Source of the DNA: Rahnella rivi
Lineage (GTDB): Bacteria; Pseudomonadota; Gammaproteobacteria; Enterobacterales; Enterobacteriaceae
DNA: 64,000 nucleotides
Direction: 5' to 3'
Assembly: GCF_019049655.1 (NCBI RefSeq)
Contig: NZ_JAFMOX010000066.1
Coordinates: forward strand, 186,001-250,000
Below are positions 32,322 to 41,816 of the stretch, one piece after another (the stretch's first letter is position 1; each line of letters opens with the position of its first letter). Made by a program: the position numbers and the translations under genes. The notes below the pieces were generated by a model. The model was not told where the DNA came from. It made no database searches and was given only the letters and a program-made list of their open reading frames with translations.

Positions 32322-33251
32322 TTACTGTTCCAGCGCCGCTGTCAAGGTTGCAGTGTCGTTCACTGCGACAGCCGTCAGGGTATCAACAATACGTTTCGTC
32401 AGCCCTGTCAGCACCTTACCAGGCCCTACTTCGACCAACTGCTCTACACCCTGAGCCGCCATAAATTCGACAGATTCAGTCCAGCGTACCGGGCTGTATA
32501 GCTGACGAATTAATGCACTGCGGATCGCGTCAGGCGAGGATTCTACTTTAACATCCACGTTGTTGACCACAGAGAACTGTGGTGCACTGAAGGTAATGTT
32601 TTCAAGTGCTACGGCCATTTTATCTGCTGCTGGCTTCATTAAAGCACAGTGAGACGGCACGCTGACAGGTAACGGTAAGGCGCGTTTTGCACCCGCGGCT
32701 TTACAGGCAGCCCCGGCACGCTCTACGGCTTCTTTGTTACCCGCAATCACAACCTGCCCCGGCGAATTGAAGTTCACCGGAGAAACAACCTGGCCCTGGG
32801 CAGATTCTTCACACGCTTTTGCAATGGCGTCGTTATCCAGACCGATGATGGCATACATCGCACCGGTGCCTGCAGGAACAGCTTCCTGCATCAATTTGCC
32901 ACGCAGTTCAACCAGAGAAATAGCCTGTTTGAAATCCAGAACACCGGCACAAACCAGCGCTGAATATTCACCGAGGCTATGACCTGCCATCAGAACGGGT
33001 TTAGCGCCGTTCTGTTGCTGCCACACACGCCAGATAGCCACGGACGCTGCCAGCAACGCAGGCTGTGTCTGCCAGGTTTTGTTCAACTCTTCAGCGGGTC
33101 CTTCTTGCACCAGCTGCCATAAATCGTACCCCAGCACCGAAGAGGCTTCGGCAAATGTTTCTGCTACCACCGGATATGCAGCGGCTAAATCCGCCAACAT
33201 ACCGAGCGTTTGAGAACCCTGACCAGGGAAAACAACTGCAATATTTGTCAT
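32322..33251 (-). CDS. fabD: Malonyl-CoA-ACP transacylase (FabD)
   Basis: Transfers malonyl groups from CoA to acyl carrier protein. 309 residues as in E. coli. Nucleophile S92 is in GHSLGEYSALVCAG, the oxyanion glutamine is in FPGQGSQTLGM, and the catalytic histidine is in VPSHCALMKPA. Same operon as fabH (18-base gap) and fabG. Confidence 0.98.
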   Translation of the reverse strand: MTNIAVVFPGQGSQTLGMLADLAAAYPVVAETFAEASSVLGYDLWQLVQEGPAEELNKTWQTQPALLAASVAIWRVWQQQNGAKPVLMAGHSLGEYSALVCAGVLDFKQAISLVELRGKLMQEAVPAGTGAMYAIIGLDNDAIAKACEESAQGQVVSPVNFNSPGQVVIAGNKEAVERAGAACKAAGAKRALPLPVSVPSHCALMKPAADKMAVALENITFSAPQFSVVNNVDVKVESSPDAIRSALIRQLYSPVRWTESVEFMAAQGVEQLVEVGPGKVLTGLTKRIVDTLTAVAVNDTATLTAALEQ

Positions 33252-33269
33252 TTTTATGATCCTGTTAAA

Positions 33270-34223
33270 TCAAAAACGAACCAGCGCCGAGCCCCAGGTA
33301 AAGCCACCGCCAAATGCTTCAAGCAACACTAATTGCCCGCGCTGAATTCTGCCGTCACGTACCGCTTCATCAAATGCCGCTGGCACGGAGGCCGCTGACG
33401 TGTTGCCATGACGATCCAGCGTAACCACAACTTTATCCATCCCCATGCCCAGCTTTTTCGCTGTGGCACTGATGATGCGCAGGTTAGCCTGATGCGGCAC
33501 CAGCCAGTCGAGTTCGGAGCGATCCAGGTTATTCGCCGTCAGTGTTTCATCAACAATGTGCGCCAGCTCAGTGACCGCCACTTTGAAGACTTCGTTCCCC
33601 GCCATGGTGACGTAAGCAGGTTTTTCCGGCTCCGTCTGGCTTGGATACGGTAACGTCAGCAGATTGCCATAATGTCCGTCGGCGTGCATATGGGTGGAAA
33701 TGATGCCTGGTTCTTCGGATGCGCCGAGCAAGACTGCACCGGCACCATCACCAAACAGAATCACCGTACCGCGATCCTGAGGATCGAGTTTACGCGACAG
33801 TACATCTGAACCGATCACCAGCGCATGTTTTACTGCGCCGTTCTTGATGTACTGATCGGCCACACTCAGCGCATAGGTGAAACCTGCACATGCAGCAGCC
33901 AGATCGAACGCTGCGCAATCCTTAATGCCCAGCATATTCTGCAACTGGCAGGCTGAGCTTGGGAATGCATGTGAAGATGAGGTTGTTGCAACAATGATTA
34001 AACCCACGTCGCTTGCGCTGACGCCGGCCATTTCAAGTGCTTTTTCTGCTGCGTGCAGGCCCATTGTGGCCACAGTCTCATCCGGAGCAGCGATACGACG
34101 TTCACGAATACCTGTGCGGGTGACAATCCACTCGTCGGAGGTATCCACCATTTTTTCTAAGTCGGCGTTGGACCGAACTTGCACGGGCAAATAGCTCCCC
34201 GTACCGAGAATCTTTGTATACAT
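33270..34223 (-). CDS. fabH: 3-oxoacyl-[acyl-carrier-protein] synthase III (FabH)
   Basis: Starts fatty-acid synthesis by condensing acetyl-CoA with malonyl-ACP. 317 residues as in E. coli. Catalytic triad: C112 (DLAAACAGFTYAL), the His in WLVPHQANLRI, and the Asn in DRHGNTSAASVP. It follows plsX by six bases, so translation is probably coupled. Confidence 0.98.
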   Translation of the reverse strand: MYTKILGTGSYLPVQVRSNADLEKMVDTSDEWIVTRTGIRERRIAAPDETVATMGLHAAEKALEMAGVSASDVGLIIVATTSSSHAFPSSACQLQNMLGIKDCAAFDLAAACAGFTYALSVADQYIKNGAVKHALVIGSDVLSRKLDPQDRGTVILFGDGAGAVLLGASEEPGIISTHMHADGHYGNLLTLPYPSQTEPEKPAYVTMAGNEVFKVAVTELAHIVDETLTANNLDRSELDWLVPHQANLRIISATAKKLGMGMDKVVVTLDRHGNTSAASVPAAFDEAVRDGRIQRGQLVLLEAFGGGFTWGSALVRF

Positions 34224-34229
34224 GTACGA

Positions 34230-35264
34230 TCAGTCACTCTTGGGTAATACAGCTTCAAGGCGCGCGGCAATCCTCTGAGGGACCTGCCGCTGCACCGCCT
34301 GCACAGCCTGTTCGATAGCAACAGCAAACGCGCGCTGATTTGCTCCACCGTGGCTTTTAATAACGATGCCCCGTAATCCTAACAAACATGCGCCATTATA
34401 CTGGTCGGGGTTGAGATGGCTAAAACGCTTTAGCAATTTCTTCTGTAAAATCCGACCTAACCACTTCAACCACCAGGCCTTCTTGCCACCCTCTCCAGAG
34501 GATTTTAACAGTGACAAAAACATCCTTATTACACCTTCCATGGTTTTGAGCGTAACGTTTCCGACGAAACCATCACACACCATCACATCTGTCTTACCGG
34601 TCAGAAGGTCATTGCCTTCAAGATAGCCGATATAGTTGATAGAGGTGGTTTTTTTTAAAATAGCTGCGGCTTCACGGATGTTATCCAGCCCTTTGCTTTC
34701 CTCTTCACCGATGTTGAGTAAGGCAACGCGGGGGTTACTGATACCCACCACCTGCTCCGCCATTACTGACCCCATCACGGCAAACTGAACCAGCATCGTG
34801 CTGTCACACTCAACGTTAGCCCCCAGATCCAGCACCACCGTTTTACTACGCTGCTGATTGGGCAATACGCTCATCAGCGCCGGGCGCTCAATACCTTCCA
34901 GGGGTTTTACAACCAGTTTCGCTAATCCCATCAACGCGCCGGTATTCCCCGCGCTGACGCACGCCTGCGCATCACCACTTTTGATCAATTCCAGCGCCAC
35001 ACGCATTGAGCTTCCTTTACTGGCGCGTATAGCTTGCGACGCGCGCATGTCGCTGGCTATAACGGACTCAGCAGGAATTATCCGAATTCGTTCTAAAAGA
35101 GAAGGATCGGCTTTGGCTAAAAAAGGTGTGATGTCGTCGGGAATGCCGACCAGAAGAAGGTCTAATTCAGAATTAGAGATAAGTGCCTGCAATGAAGCAG
35201 GCACTGTGACGGATGGACCGAAATCCCCGCCCATTACATCTAACGCGAGGGTTAGACGAGTCAA
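34230..35264 (-). CDS. plsX: Phosphate acyltransferase PlsX
   Basis: Makes acyl-phosphate from acyl-ACP for phospholipid synthesis; a peripheral membrane enzyme. 344 residues, starting MTRLTLALDVMGGDFGPSVTV, with RASKGSSMRVALELIKSGDAQACVSAGNTGALMG and VMVCDGFVGNVTLKTMEG, the two most conserved stretches of the family. It links the rpmF-yceD leader genes to the fab genes, 48 bases after rpmF. Confidence 0.97.
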   Translation of the reverse strand: MTRLTLALDVMGGDFGPSVTVPASLQALISNSELDLLLVGIPDDITPFLAKADPSLLERIRIIPAESVIASDMRASQAIRASKGSSMRVALELIKSGDAQACVSAGNTGALMGLAKLVVKPLEGIERPALMSVLPNQQRSKTVVLDLGANVECDSTMLVQFAVMGSVMAEQVVGISNPRVALLNIGEEESKGLDNIREAAAILKKTTSINYIGYLEGNDLLTGKTDVMVCDGFVGNVTLKTMEGVIRMFLSLLKSSGEGGKKAWWLKWLGRILQKKLLKRFSHLNPDQYNGACLLGLRGIVIKSHGGANQRAFAVAIEQAVQAVQRQVPQRIAARLEAVLPKSD

Positions 35265-35312
35265 GGTATCGCCTTGCTAGCACTTATCACGTGAATAAGT
35301 AGCTGGCAAATA

Positions 35313-35480
35313 TCAGCCGATTACCTTGCGACCGCGGTAGAAACCGTCGGCAGTGATGTGGTGACGCAGGTGAGTTTCACCAGAAGTCTTGTCCACAGAC
35401 AGAGTGGAAGTGGTCAGAGCATCGTGTGAACGACGCATGCCACGTTTAGAACGGGTTGGTTTATTCTGTTGTACGGCCAT
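35313..35480 (-). CDS. rpmF: 50S ribosomal protein L32
   Basis: Small basic protein of the large ribosomal subunit, 55 residues: MAVQQNKPTRSKRGMRRSHD, then ALTTSTLSVDKTSGETHLRH, then HITADGFYRGRKVIG. The E. coli protein is 57 residues and reads VTSLSVDKTSGEKHLRHHI at the middle. The form here, with the short VIG end, resembles Yersinia-type L32 as I recall it. No zinc cysteines, as usual in enterobacteria. It sits between yceD (12-base gap) and plsX, the conserved arrangement. Confidence 0.97.
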   Translation of the reverse strand: MAVQQNKPTRSKRGMRRSHDALTTSTLSVDKTSGETHLRHHITADGFYRGRKVIG

Positions 35481-35492
35481 GGACCTTACTCC

Positions 35493-36017
35493 TTAAGTAC
35501 TTTTCTTTAAACTCGCTAATACGGCAAATGGATTTGGTTTCTCCACCTCTGCAGGCAGTTTACCAAATACCATGTCCGCGTCGGACACTTCACAGTGTTC
35601 AGATTCATGTACCGGAACGACAGGCAGTGAAAGAATAATTTCGTCTTCAATCATCGCCAGCAGATCGACTTCGCCAAACTCATCGACTTCAATCGGCTCG
35701 TACGCTTCCGGTAATGCTTCAGCCTGTTCATCATTACGGACAGGACTAAAACAATATGTTGCGTGAACCTGGTGCTCAAACGTCTTACCACATCTCTGGC
35801 ATTCCAGAGTCACAGTAACATCAGACTGACCATTAATAACGGCCAGACGAAGATTGTCGATATCAAACGACAAAGAAGTCTGGACATCAGAGTCAACGCT
35901 CACCACTGATGCTGCTAATCGTGTCACCTGACCAGGCGTATAAACACCGGAGTAGTCTAAACGCTTTTGGGCGGTACGAATCGCATCAACGGCTAAGGGT
36001 AATTTTACTTTTTGCAT
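35493..36017 (-). CDS. yceD: YceD family protein (DUF177), linked to 23S rRNA / L32
   Basis: Conserved protein of 174 residues (E. coli: 173), always upstream of rpmF. It is implicated in 23S rRNA accumulation in bacteria and plants; the mechanism is unknown. The visible signature is VTLECQRCGKTFEHQV (a CxxC pair near residue 75). A run of acidic residues follows (EALPEAYEPIEVDEFGEVDLLAMIEDEI), and the end is KPNPFAVLASLKK, typical of the family. Probably the first gene of the yceD-rpmF-plsX-fab operon. Confidence 0.94.
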   Translation of the reverse strand: MQKVKLPLAVDAIRTAQKRLDYSGVYTPGQVTRLAASVVSVDSDVQTSLSFDIDNLRLAVINGQSDVTVTLECQRCGKTFEHQVHATYCFSPVRNDEQAEALPEAYEPIEVDEFGEVDLLAMIEDEIILSLPVVPVHESEHCEVSDADMVFGKLPAEVEKPNPFAVLASLKKST

Positions 36018-36158
36018 AGGGCGCGCATATTAACTTTGTAACGACAGAGAGTCAAAGAAAAAGGCCTCAAAACCGCACCTTTCACCAATATTCGCTTCCA
36101 CAGCGGCCAACAGTTTAAAATGTACTATTCAATAACGCTACGCTTTGTGAAAAAAATT

Positions 36159-36752
36159 ATGACTATGCCTTCTCCACAACTGCTTTTAGCCTCAACCTCG
36201 GTCTACAGAAAAGCACTGCTTGAAAAAACCGGCCTCGTCTTTCGCTGTGCTGCGCCAAATATTGATGAAACACCCCGCGCAGAGGAACAGCCTGAAAATT
36301 TGGTGCAACGCCTGGCACAAGCTAAAGCCAGCGCACTCAGCGTCTCGCATCCACATCATCTGATTATTGGATCGGATCAGGTCTGTGTCATCAATGGCCA
36401 CATCACAGGCAAACCCTACACATTTGAGAACGCCTTTCGCCAATTGCGCGCCGCCAGTGGCCAAACTGTCACGTTCTACACGGGTCTGTGCCTGTTGGAT
36501 GTAAAAACCTCGCAGGTACAAACGCTGTGCGAAACTTTTAACGTTGTATTCAGATCATTATCTGATGACGAAATTTCCGGCTATCTGCACCGAGAAAAAC
36601 CTTACGACTGTGCTGGCAGCTTTAAGTGCGAAGGACTGGGCATCACGCTGTTTGAAAGCCTGAACGGGCGTGACCCTAATACACTGATTGGTTTACCGCT
36701 TATCGCCCTGCTTGGCCTGCTGCGTGAACGCGGTATCAATCCACTTCTCTAA
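36159..36752 (+). CDS. yceF: Maf-family 7-methyl-GTP pyrophosphatase YceF
   Basis: Nucleotide pyrophosphatase of the Maf family; the YceF type acts on m7GTP and probably clears modified nucleotides. I start at ATG 36159 (MTMPSPQLLLASTS), 197 residues (E. coli: 194). ATG 36165 is also possible, and the frame is open to 36120. No strong ribosome site distinguishes them. Motifs: LLLASTSVYRKALLEK, IDETPR, LIIGSDQVCVINGHITGKP (catalytic Asp) and YDCAGSFKCEGLGITLFE. Divergent from yceD and convergent with rluC. Confidence 0.94.
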   Translation: MTMPSPQLLLASTSVYRKALLEKTGLVFRCAAPNIDETPRAEEQPENLVQRLAQAKASALSVSHPHHLIIGSDQVCVINGHITGKPYTFENAFRQLRAASGQTVTFYTGLCLLDVKTSQVQTLCETFNVVFRSLSDDEISGYLHREKPYDCAGSFKCEGLGITLFESLNGRDPNTLIGLPLIALLGLLRERGINPLL

Positions 36753-36763
36753 ATTTAATCCAG

Positions 36764-36792
36764 AAAAAGGGCGCAACCTGTGCGCCCTTTTT
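36764..36792. terminator. Bidirectional terminator between yceF and rluC
   Basis: AAAAAGGGCGCA pairs with TGCGCCCTTTTT around ACCTG. Both convergent genes end beside it. Confidence 0.93.
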
Positions 36793-36807
36793 AGGATAGA
36801 CGATGAC

Positions 36808-37770
36808 TTATCGGGCGCTGCTTTTACCACGCAGTGCTTTCAAACAGTTACGCAATTTGGCATCCATCGGTGCCTCAATTCGCATCGTCTCGCCGGTATT
36901 GGGATGTTCAAAACGCAATGCCGCTGCGTGCAGGAACAAACGATTCAGACCTGTTCCTGACAGTTTTGCATCAAAATCACGCTCACCATAACGATCATCG
37001 AACGCGATAGGATGACCGGCGTGCAAAGCATGGACGCGGATCTGATGGGTTCTGCCCGTCACCGGGCTGGCTTTAATCAACGTGGCAAACTCGTAGCGCT
37101 CTTCAATTTTGAACCGGGTTTCGGAAGGTTTACCTTCGGCATTCACCCGGACGATACGCTCGCCGCTTTGCAGAATATTTTTCAGCAAAGGAGCCTGAAC
37201 GACTTTGCAATGGGAAGGCCATTCACCCCGTACCAGCGCAAGGTAGTCTTTCTGCATACTCTTAATGCGCAACTGCTCGTGCAATGAACGTAACGCAGAT
37301 CGTTTTTTCGCAACCAGCAAAACCCCGGAAGTATCGCGATCCAGACGGTGAACCAGTTCCAGGAAACGGGCTTCAGGACGCAATGCCCGCAAACCTTCAA
37401 TCACACCAAAACTCAACCCGCTGCCGCCATGTACTGCGGTACCTGAAGGTTTATTAAGGATAAGGAGGTGATCGTCTTCATAGAGGATGCAATCCGTCAG
37501 AGCAGCGACTTTATCCAGTTTGGCGGAAACCGGCGCTTCATCTCTTTCAGCAATTCGCACCGGAGGAACGCGGACTTCATCACCGGCGAGAAGCTTATAT
37601 TCTGGTTTAATGCGTTTTTTATTAACCCTGACTTCGCCCTTACGCACGATGCGATAAATCATGCTTTTCGGCACGCCTTTCAGGATTTTAAGTAAGAAGT
37701 TGTCGATGCGCTGACCGGCTTCATCTTCCGAAATGGGAATTAATTGTACAGTTGGATTATCAGTTTTCAT
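36808..37770 (-). CDS. rluC: 23S rRNA pseudouridine synthase RluC
   Basis: Converts uridines 955, 2504 and 2580 of 23S rRNA to pseudouridine. 320 residues (E. coli: 319). An S4 RNA-binding domain comes first (RIDNFLLKILKGVPKSMIYRIVRKGEVRVNKKR). The catalytic domain follows with HRLDRDTSGVLLVAKK, whose Asp is the nucleophile, and with GRTHQIRVHALHAGHPIAFDDRYG. It diverges from rne, as in E. coli. Confidence 0.97.
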   Translation of the reverse strand: MKTDNPTVQLIPISEDEAGQRIDNFLLKILKGVPKSMIYRIVRKGEVRVNKKRIKPEYKLLAGDEVRVPPVRIAERDEAPVSAKLDKVAALTDCILYEDDHLLILNKPSGTAVHGGSGLSFGVIEGLRALRPEARFLELVHRLDRDTSGVLLVAKKRSALRSLHEQLRIKSMQKDYLALVRGEWPSHCKVVQAPLLKNILQSGERIVRVNAEGKPSETRFKIEERYEFATLIKASPVTGRTHQIRVHALHAGHPIAFDDRYGERDFDAKLSGTGLNRLFLHAAALRFEHPNTGETMRIEAPMDAKLRNCLKALRGKSSAR

Positions 37771-38359
37771 GGCTCGGGATTCTAAATATCAGGCACGATT
37801 CGCGCCACAGATTTTTATGTGCTTAACTCATAGCTTACCAGCAACTACCATGGAAAACCTGCAAGAAAACCAGATAAAAAGCATGAGCAATGTGCATTGC
37901 CTCGCAGATGGATAAGATTCTTGGTCACAACGGGAAAAGTCACCTTGCTATCACAGTGCCTGCAATGGAATAATGAAGTCACTTTCCGCGTTGTTTCTCT
38001 TAAGTTAGGGAAAACGCAGGAATTATAGATTTGCCTGATCGCACAAAAACGCAGCAATGGCGTAAGACGTAATGTGAAATCAAGCAATTAGCGGGCTGCG
38101 GGTTGCAGCTTGGCCGGCAAACGGAATGAGATCTGTAAACTTAAATTCAGAAGCTATTCCCCTAATAAAAGTGCTGCTTTCATAACGCTGGTGTCTTTAA
38201 TACAGCAAAAGCAGACTTACCGAAATAATGCGCCCCTATGCAAGCGACAGCCGTGAGGTTGACGATTTGCGAGAAGACTCGGGGCCAACGGTTTATCCGG
38301 TCATGACGTCATTTTGCCCGCAGCTCTGTCAATAATGGAAAAATAACGAGTAAGTTAAG
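37771..38359 (+). ncRNA. rne 5' leader, including the likely rne5 autoregulatory element
   Basis: 589 non-coding bases between divergent rluC and rne. In E. coli the rne message has a leader of about 360 bases with stem-loops that RNase E recognises to limit its own level (Rfam family rne5). Here the last 300 bases contain GC-rich segments able to fold (around 38090-38125 and 38245-38300, the latter with GAGGTTGACGATTTGCGAG). The exact ends and fold are inferred. No other gene is seen here. Confidence 0.6.
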
Positions 38360-41300
38360 ATGAAAAGAATGTTGATTAACGCAACTCAGCAAGAAGAGTT
38401 GCGCGTTGCCCTTGTAGATGGACAGCGTCTGTATGATTTGGATATTGAAAGTCCGGGCCATGAACAGAAAAAAGCGAATATTTACAAAGGTAAAATCACC
38501 CGCATTGAACCTAGTCTTGAAGCGGCATTCGTAGATTACGGTGCAGAACGACATGGTTTCCTTCCTCTGAAAGAAATTTCCCGCGAATATTTCCCTAACA
38601 ATTACGCCTCACATGGCCGCCCGAACATCAAAGATGTTTTACGCGAAGGTCAGGAAGTGATTGTTCAGGTTGATAAAGAAGAACGTGGAAATAAAGGCGC
38701 AGCGCTGACGACGTTTATCAGCCTGGCCGGTAGCTACCTGGTTCTGATGCCAAACAATCCACGTGCTGGGGGAATTTCCCGCCGGATTGAAGGTGATGAC
38801 CGCACTGAATTAAAAGAAGCGCTGTCTTCTCTGCAACTGCCTGACGGCATGGGCCTGATTGTGCGTACTGCCGGTGTCGGCAAATCCGCAGAAGCCCTGC
38901 AGTGGGATCTGACATTCCGCCTGAAACACTGGGATGCCATTAAAAAAGCTGCTGAAGGCCGCCCTGCTCCGTTCCTGATCCATCAGGAAAGCAATGTTAT
39001 CGTTCGTGCGTTCCGTGATTACCTGCGCCCGGACATCGGTGAAATCCTCATCGATAACCCTAAAGTCCTTGAGCTGGCTAAAGAGCATATCGCTGCTCTC
39101 GGACGCCCAGATTTCAGCAGCAAGATTAAGCCATACGTAGGTGAAATCCCGCTGTTCAGTCATTACCAGATTGAGTCTCAGATTGAATCTGCATTCCAGC
39201 GTGAAGTGCGTCTGCCTTCCGGTGGTTCAATTGTTATCGACAGCACCGAAGCGCTAACCGCTATCGACATCAACTCCGCGCGTGCAACCCGCGGCGGCGA
39301 TATCGAAGAAACGGCCTTCAACACCAACCTCGAAGCCGCTGATGAAATTGCTCGTCAGTTACGCTTACGTGACCTCGGTGGTCTGATCGTTATCGACTTT
39401 ATCGACATGACGCCAGTACGCCATCAGCGTGAAGTGGAAAACCGTCTGCGTGATGCGGTTCGTCAGGACCGTGCTCGTATCCAGATCGGTCGCATTTCCC
39501 GTTTCGGTCTGCTGGAAATGTCCCGTCAGCGCCTCAGCCCGTCATTGGGTGAATCGACGCACCATATCTGCCCACGCTGTGCCGGGACCGGTACTGTGCG
39601 CGATAACGAATCACTTTCCCTGTCGATTCTGCGTCTGATTGAAGAAGAAGCACTGAAAGAAAACACCAAAGAAGTTCACGCCATCGTACCGGTGCCGATC
39701 GCTTCTTACCTGCTGAACGAAAAACGCGAATCGGTGAATGCCATCGAGAAACGTCAGGGTGGCGTACGTGCTGTGATCGTACCAAACGATCAGATGCAGA
39801 CTCCGCACTACCACGTTCTTCGTGTGCGTAAAGGTGAAGAAATTTCTGCACTGAGCTATCTGCTGCCGCAGATTCATGAAGCTGAAATGCTGCAACCTTC
39901 AGAAGAAACGCCGTCTGAGCGTCGTCGTCCTGAGCAACCCGCTCTTGCCGCATTCGCTCTTCAGAGCGAAGCACCGCCATCAAGCTTCGAGCAGACAGCA
40001 GTTCCAGATGAGCCAGTACAGACACGCACGACAACCGTCAACGCACCTGCTGCACCGGTCGCTGAGAAACCTGGGTTTGTCAGCCGTCTGCTGAGCGGCC
40101 TGAAGGGCTTGTTCGCTGCGGAACCTCAACAAGAAGTTAAACCTGTTGAAGAGCCAAAAGCGGAACCAGAAACCACTGAATCTGCAGAAAACCGCCGTAA
40201 CAACGATCGCCGCAATCAGCGACGTCAGGGTGGACGTCGTGAACGTAACGGCGAGCGAGGCGAACGTGGTGAGCGTACCGATCGCGGTAATCGTGGTGAA
40301 GGGCGTGATAACAATCGTGATAATCGTGGCGAGAGCCGTGATACCCGCGAAAACAACCGTGAACCTCGCGAACCTCGTGAAGACCAGCGTCGTAACCGTC
40401 GCAATCAGGAACCTGTTGTTACTGAAACACGCAACGAAGAAGTGGAAACTGTCGCTCGTGAAGAGCAGCAGCAACCTCGTCGTGAGCGCTCGCGTCGCCG
40501 TTCTGATGATAAACGCAGAACACAGCCGGAAGAGAAAGTTCAGGACGTTGTGGTTCAGGAAGTGGAAGCTCCGGTAGTTCCTGCTCCAGTGCAGGATGAT
40601 GCCGAGCAGGAAGATCGCCAGCCAACGCATCGTCGTCAGCGTCGTCAGTTGACTCAGAAAGTGCGTTTCGAGTCAGAAGAAGTGGACTCCGAAGCTGAAG
40701 CTGCTGCTCAACTGCTGATTACAGGCAGCCGACCTGCTGAACCTGCATTCACTTCACATGAAGAAGCGGGTGCAGAAACGACTCACGCGTCTGATAACGA
40801 CGAAAACCTGAATGACAACGCCCGTGAAAACGGTATGCCACGTCGTTCACGTCGTTCGCCGCGCCATCTTCGCGTCAGCGGACAACGTCGTCGCCGCTAC
40901 CGTGATGAGCGTTACCCGACTCAGTCACCAATGCCAATGGCGGGTGCATTCGTTTCTCCGGAAATGGCTTCAGGTAAAGTGTGGATCACCTACCCGGTGG
41001 CTCAGGCATCTGAGCAAGGTCAGCGATTTGAAGAGCACACTGCAGAAACAGAAGCGCCAGAAGTGTTAACTCAGCAAGTTGAAATCGCGCAGGAAAACAC
41101 CCCTGTTCTGAATGAAACTATTGACGTTACACCTCAGCAGCCAACCGTTGAAGCGACTCGCGTTGAAACGCCAGACGTTGAGCAGGTACATGTTGCTGAT
41201 ACTGCACAGCAAGTTACGCAATCCGAAACTGCTGCAGTAGCTGAACAGCCTGTTGCCGATGAACCTGTTCTGGTTGAGCCAGAGACAGCAGAGCCGGTAG

Positions 41301-41707
41301 AAGAAACACCAGTGGTCGCGATTTCGCCTCAGGCGCAAGAACCTGCTGTTGTTGAACCGGTAGCTGTCATCGCTGAACCAGAAGTTCAGATTCAGGCTCC
41401 GGTAGCAGCACCCGCGGTTGAAGTTAGCCCTGCGCCAGCTCCGGAAGTGAAACCTGTTGTTGAAGCGGCACCTGTCGCGGAAACTCCGGTAGTCAGTCAG
41501 GCTGCGGCTGTTGCACCACGCTTTAAGCATCATGCAACGTCACCGATGACTAAAGCACCGGCGCCAAGCTATGTGCCAGAGCCTTCCCGTCAAAGTGACT
41601 GGGTTCGCCCTGAGTTTAACTTTGAAGGTAAAGGTTCTGCAGGGGGTCATTCAGCAGTAAGTACGGCGACTGCCCCAGCGACTAAACCTGAAATGCCGAC
41701 AAAGTAA
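38360..41707 (+). CDS. rne: Ribonuclease E
   Basis: Main endoribonuclease of mRNA decay and rRNA/tRNA processing, and scaffold of the degradosome. 1115 residues (E. coli: 1061). The catalytic half has the S1 domain (about 39-119), D303 (TAIDINSA) and the later Asp of VIDFIDM, and the zinc link C404/C407 (CPRCAGTG). The C-terminal half is disordered. It has a membrane-targeting helix GFVSRLLSGLKGLFAA (572-587), an arginine-rich repeat tract (about 615-670), and a second Arg-rich site (PRRSRRSPRHLRVSGQRRRR). The enolase site is SPEMASGKVWITYP, followed by a long Val/Glu/Pro stretch. The PNPase-binding end (RQSDWVRPEFNFEGKGSAGGH) is kept. Autoregulated through its leader. Confidence 0.98.
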   Translation: MKRMLINATQQEELRVALVDGQRLYDLDIESPGHEQKKANIYKGKITRIEPSLEAAFVDYGAERHGFLPLKEISREYFPNNYASHGRPNIKDVLREGQEVIVQVDKEERGNKGAALTTFISLAGSYLVLMPNNPRAGGISRRIEGDDRTELKEALSSLQLPDGMGLIVRTAGVGKSAEALQWDLTFRLKHWDAIKKAAEGRPAPFLIHQESNVIVRAFRDYLRPDIGEILIDNPKVLELAKEHIAALGRPDFSSKIKPYVGEIPLFSHYQIESQIESAFQREVRLPSGGSIVIDSTEALTAIDINSARATRGGDIEETAFNTNLEAADEIARQLRLRDLGGLIVIDFIDMTPVRHQREVENRLRDAVRQDRARIQIGRISRFGLLEMSRQRLSPSLGESTHHICPRCAGTGTVRDNESLSLSILRLIEEEALKENTKEVHAIVPVPIASYLLNEKRESVNAIEKRQGGVRAVIVPNDQMQTPHYHVLRVRKGEEISALSYLLPQIHEAEMLQPSEETPSERRRPEQPALAAFALQSEAPPSSFEQTAVPDEPVQTRTTTVNAPAAPVAEKPGFVSRLLSGLKGLFAAEPQQEVKPVEEPKAEPETTESAENRRNNDRRNQRRQGGRRERNGERGERGERTDRGNRGEGRDNNRDNRGESRDTRENNREPREPREDQRRNRRNQEPVVTETRNEEVETVAREEQQQPRRERSRRRSDDKRRTQPEEKVQDVVVQEVEAPVVPAPVQDDAEQEDRQPTHRRQRRQLTQKVRFESEEVDSEAEAAAQLLITGSRPAEPAFTSHEEAGAETTHASDNDENLNDNARENGMPRRSRRSPRHLRVSGQRRRRYRDERYPTQSPMPMAGAFVSPEMASGKVWITYPVAQASEQGQRFEEHTAETEAPEVLTQQVEIAQENTPVLNETIDVTPQQPTVEATRVETPDVEQVHVADTAQQVTQSETAAVAEQPVADEPVLVEPETAEPVEETPVVAISPQAQEPAVVEPVAVIAEPEVQIQAPVAAPAVEVSPAPAPEVKPVVEAAPVAETPVVSQAAAVAPRFKHHATSPMTKAPAPSYVPEPSRQSDWVRPEFNFEGKGSAGGHSAVSTATAPATKPEMPTK

Positions 41708-41741
41708 TGCTCTGACTCACTGGTAACTGGTTTACTGGTAC

Positions 41742-41769
41742 AAAAAAACCCGCTTCGGCGGGTTTTTTT
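41742..41769. terminator. Terminator after rne
   Basis: AAAAAAACCCGC and GCGGGTTTTTTT pair around TTCG. It serves rne and probably the convergent monooxygenase gene too. Confidence 0.94.
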
Positions 41770-41816
41770 ACGTCTCAGACTCTGTGAATTGTTTTCAACT
41801 CATTGGAATCAAATGT

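Noticed and set aside
40146..40577. Long open frames in other phases inside rne
   Set aside because: They follow the Arg/Glu-rich codon pattern of rne and have no start signals; they are shadows.
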